DNA from: Amphritea sp.
Lineage (GTDB): Bacteria > Pseudomonadota > Gammaproteobacteria > Pseudomonadales > Balneatricaceae
Reading direction: 5' to 3'
Length of the DNA stretch: 7,857 bases
Assembly (NCBI GenBank): GCA_018067325.1
Contig: JAGPUU010000214.1
Coordinates: 1-7,857 of the forward strand
Positions 6,384-7,857 of the stretch are shown piece after piece (the stretch's first letter is position 1; every line of letters starts with the position of its first letter). The position numbers and the translations under genes are program-made. Under the pieces are notes generated by a model. It had not been told where the DNA came from and searched no databases. It was given only the letters and a program-made list of their open reading frames with translations.

Positions 6384-7857
6384 TTATGAATTCGCTTTAT
6401 CCCGTAAAACAAACTTTTGAATTTTACCGGTAGAGGTCTTAGGTAACGAACCAAAGATGACCTTTTTAGGCGCTTTGAACTTGGCCATATTTTCCCGACA
6501 GAAGTCGATAATCTCTTGCTCGGTGACTTCGGCCCCCTCTTTCAGGCTGACGAAAGCACAAGGCACTTCGCCCCACTTTTCATCGTCACAGGCGACCACC
6601 GCAGCCTCCATGACACTCCGGTTTCGATAGAGTACATCTTCGACTTCAATGGAGGATATATTCTCACCACCGGAGATAATAATATCCTTTGAGCGATCTT
6701 TTATATCGATGTAACCATCCGAGTGCCATACCGCCAGGTCGCCTGAATGGAACCAGCCACCAGCGAAACTTTCCTCGGTGGTGGTCGGGTTTTTCAAATA
6801 CCCCTTCATCACCAGATTACCGCGCATGAAGATTTCCCCCATGGTCACACCATCCTGAGGTACCGGCACCATCGTCACCGGGTCGGCAACCATCAGCCCA
6901 TCCAGCATAGGCGCTCGCACACCCTGTCGGGATTTAAGCCGGGCTATCTCTTCAGCGGAGCGATCGTTCCACTCCTCATGCCACTCACAGACAACAGACG
7001 GGCCGTAGGTCTCAGTCAAACCGTATACATGAGTTACGCTGAAGCCCATCCCTTCCATTCCCTGAATAACAGCGGCGGGTGGTGCAGCGCCTGCGGTCAT
7101 GACTTTCACGGAATGATTAATACCGGCTTTCATCTCATCCGGTGCATTATTTAACATATTCAAAACAATAGGCGCGCCACAGAAGTGATTTACCTTCTCC
7201 TGCTTAATGGCCGCATAGATATCATCGGCACGAACATGGCGCAAACACACGCTGACGCCGGCACATGCTGCTAGGCTCCAGGGGAAGCACCAACCGTTAC
7301 AATGGAACATCGGCAGGGTCCATAAATACACAGGATGCTGGCCCATATTCCAGGAGACGATATTACTCATAGCATTGAGGTAAGCCCCACGGTGATGATA
7401 GACCACCCCTTTTGGATTACCGGTGGTGCCTGAGGTGTAATTCAGGCTGATCGCTTTCCACTCGTCATCCGGCATCTGCCAGTTGTACTGAGGGTCACCC
7501 GAGCCAATAAATTCTTCATAGTCGCAACAGCCGATCAACTCACCGCCTTCGTAATAAGGGTCGTCAATATCGATGACCAGCGGCCGATGTGGAATCATTT
7601 TCAGTGCTTTATCAATCACTTCTGAAAATTCTCGATCAACAATCACCACTTTTGCTTCAGCATGCTGCAAAATAAAAGCGATCGCTTCAGCATCCAGGCG
7701 TACATTCAGTGCGTTCAGTACAGCGCCACACATAGGCACCCCGAAATGCGCCTCAAACAGCTCCGGCAGATTAGGTGCCATCACCGCGACCGTATCTCCC
7801 TCGCCAATTCCTTTCTCATTCAGGGCACTGGCTAACCGACGACAGCGGTTATAGGTC
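6384..7857 (-). CDS. AMP-forming acyl-CoA synthetase (partial, N-terminus outside window)
   Basis: The gene continues past the right edge. In frame upstream of a GTG at 7784 the window still encodes TYNRCRRLASALNEKG and GEGDTVAV, a normal part of the family fold, so that GTG is not the start. About 490 residues are visible of an expected 540 or so. Counting from the GTG at 7784 as residue 1, the ANL-superfamily motifs in order are YTSGTTGNPKG (116-126, ATP-binding loop), YGLTETYG (254-261), GWFHSGDL (343-350), DRSKDIIISGGENISS (363-378, hinge) and LPKTSTGKIQK (447-457, with the adenylation lysine Lys454). The enzyme activates a carboxylic acid to acyl-AMP and then acyl-CoA. The YHHRGAYLNAMSN segment resembles the group that includes medium/long-chain fatty acyl-CoA ligases and the methylmercaptopropionate-CoA ligase DmdB. 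The substrate cannot be decided. Confidence 0.93.
   Translation of the reverse strand, partial: TYNRCRRLASALNEKGIGEGDTVAVMAPNLPELFEAHFGVPMCGAVLNALNVRLDAEAIAFILQHAEAKVVIVDREFSEVIDKALKMIPHRPLVIDIDDPYYEGGELIGCCDYEEFIGSGDPQYNWQMPDDEWKAISLNYTSGTTGNPKGVVYHHRGAYLNAMSNIVSWNMGQHPVYLWTLPMFHCNGWCFPWSLAACAGVSVCLRHVRADDIYAAIKQEKVNHFCGAPIVLNMLNNAPDEMKAGINHSVKVMTAGAAPPAAVIQGMEGMGFSVTHVYGLTETYGPSVVCEWHEEWNDRSAEEIARLKSRQGVRAPMLDGLMVADPVTMVPVPQDGVTMGEIFMRGNLVMKGYLKNPTTTEESFAGGWFHSGDLAVWHSDGYIDIKDRSKDIIISGGENISSIEVEDVLYRNRSVMEAAVVACDDEKWGEVPCAFVSLKEGAEVTEQEIIDFCRENMAKFKAPKKVIFGSLPKTSTGKIQKFVLRDKANS

Noticed and set aside
6747..7154. Plus-strand open frame of 135 codons opposite the acyl-CoA synthetase
   Set aside because: It is antisense to conserved catalytic motifs of the synthetase and is explained by that gene's codon pattern.
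7573..7854. Plus-strand open frame near the right edge
   Set aside because: It is antisense to the acyl-CoA synthetase, whose frame continues conserved through this stretch.
1..7857. CRISPR arrays, insertion sequences, tRNA genes, phage or defence genes
   Set aside because: I saw no regularly spaced direct repeats, transposase motifs, cloverleaf sequences or defence-type domains. Nearly all of the window is explained by conserved housekeeping and metabolic genes.

Overview
The window looks like ordinary chromosomal DNA of a marine-type gammaproteobacterium, most likely of the Oceanospirillales/Pseudomonadales kind. The base composition is moderate and genes are closely packed. The order bamC-dapA / bcp / perM-tusA / bepA is close to the Pseudomonas neighbourhood around PA1005-PA1011 as I recall it. 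The genus cannot be fixed from the sequence alone.

Layout from left to right. The start of a lipoprotein gene (probably bamC, minus strand, cut by the window edge) lies just downstream of dapA (minus), which makes diaminopimelate for lysine and peptidoglycan. A 226-base divergent intergenic region holds an imperfect palindrome. Next come bcp, a PrxQ-type peroxiredoxin (plus), and a strong bidirectional terminator shared with the convergent tusA-perM unit (minus): a TusA-like sulfur carrier followed by an AI-2E/PerM-family membrane protein. tusA diverges from bepA, a periplasmic M48 metalloprotease with TPR repeats (plus), and a striking 31-base palindrome between them carries a TATAAT on each strand. 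bepA converges on a PhoD-like metallophosphatase gene (minus) that has a recognisable promoter and a perfect 23-base palindrome upstream. A second bidirectional terminator then ends an acyl-CoA synthetase gene (minus), whose 5' end lies outside the window.

Functional links: BamC and BepA both serve outer-membrane protein assembly and quality control, DapA feeds cell-wall synthesis, and Bcp detoxifies peroxides. The TusA-like protein probably handles persulfide sulfur. The PhoD-like enzyme and the acyl-CoA synthetase show no evident pathway link to the left half.

I found no mobile element, CRISPR array, RNA gene, phage gene or defence system, and no convincing new biological system. The points worth a second look are three intergenic palindromes, the absence of gcvR between dapA and bcp, and some family-level oddities: a PhoD-like protein with no export signal, and a peroxiredoxin lacking the usual nearby resolving cysteine.
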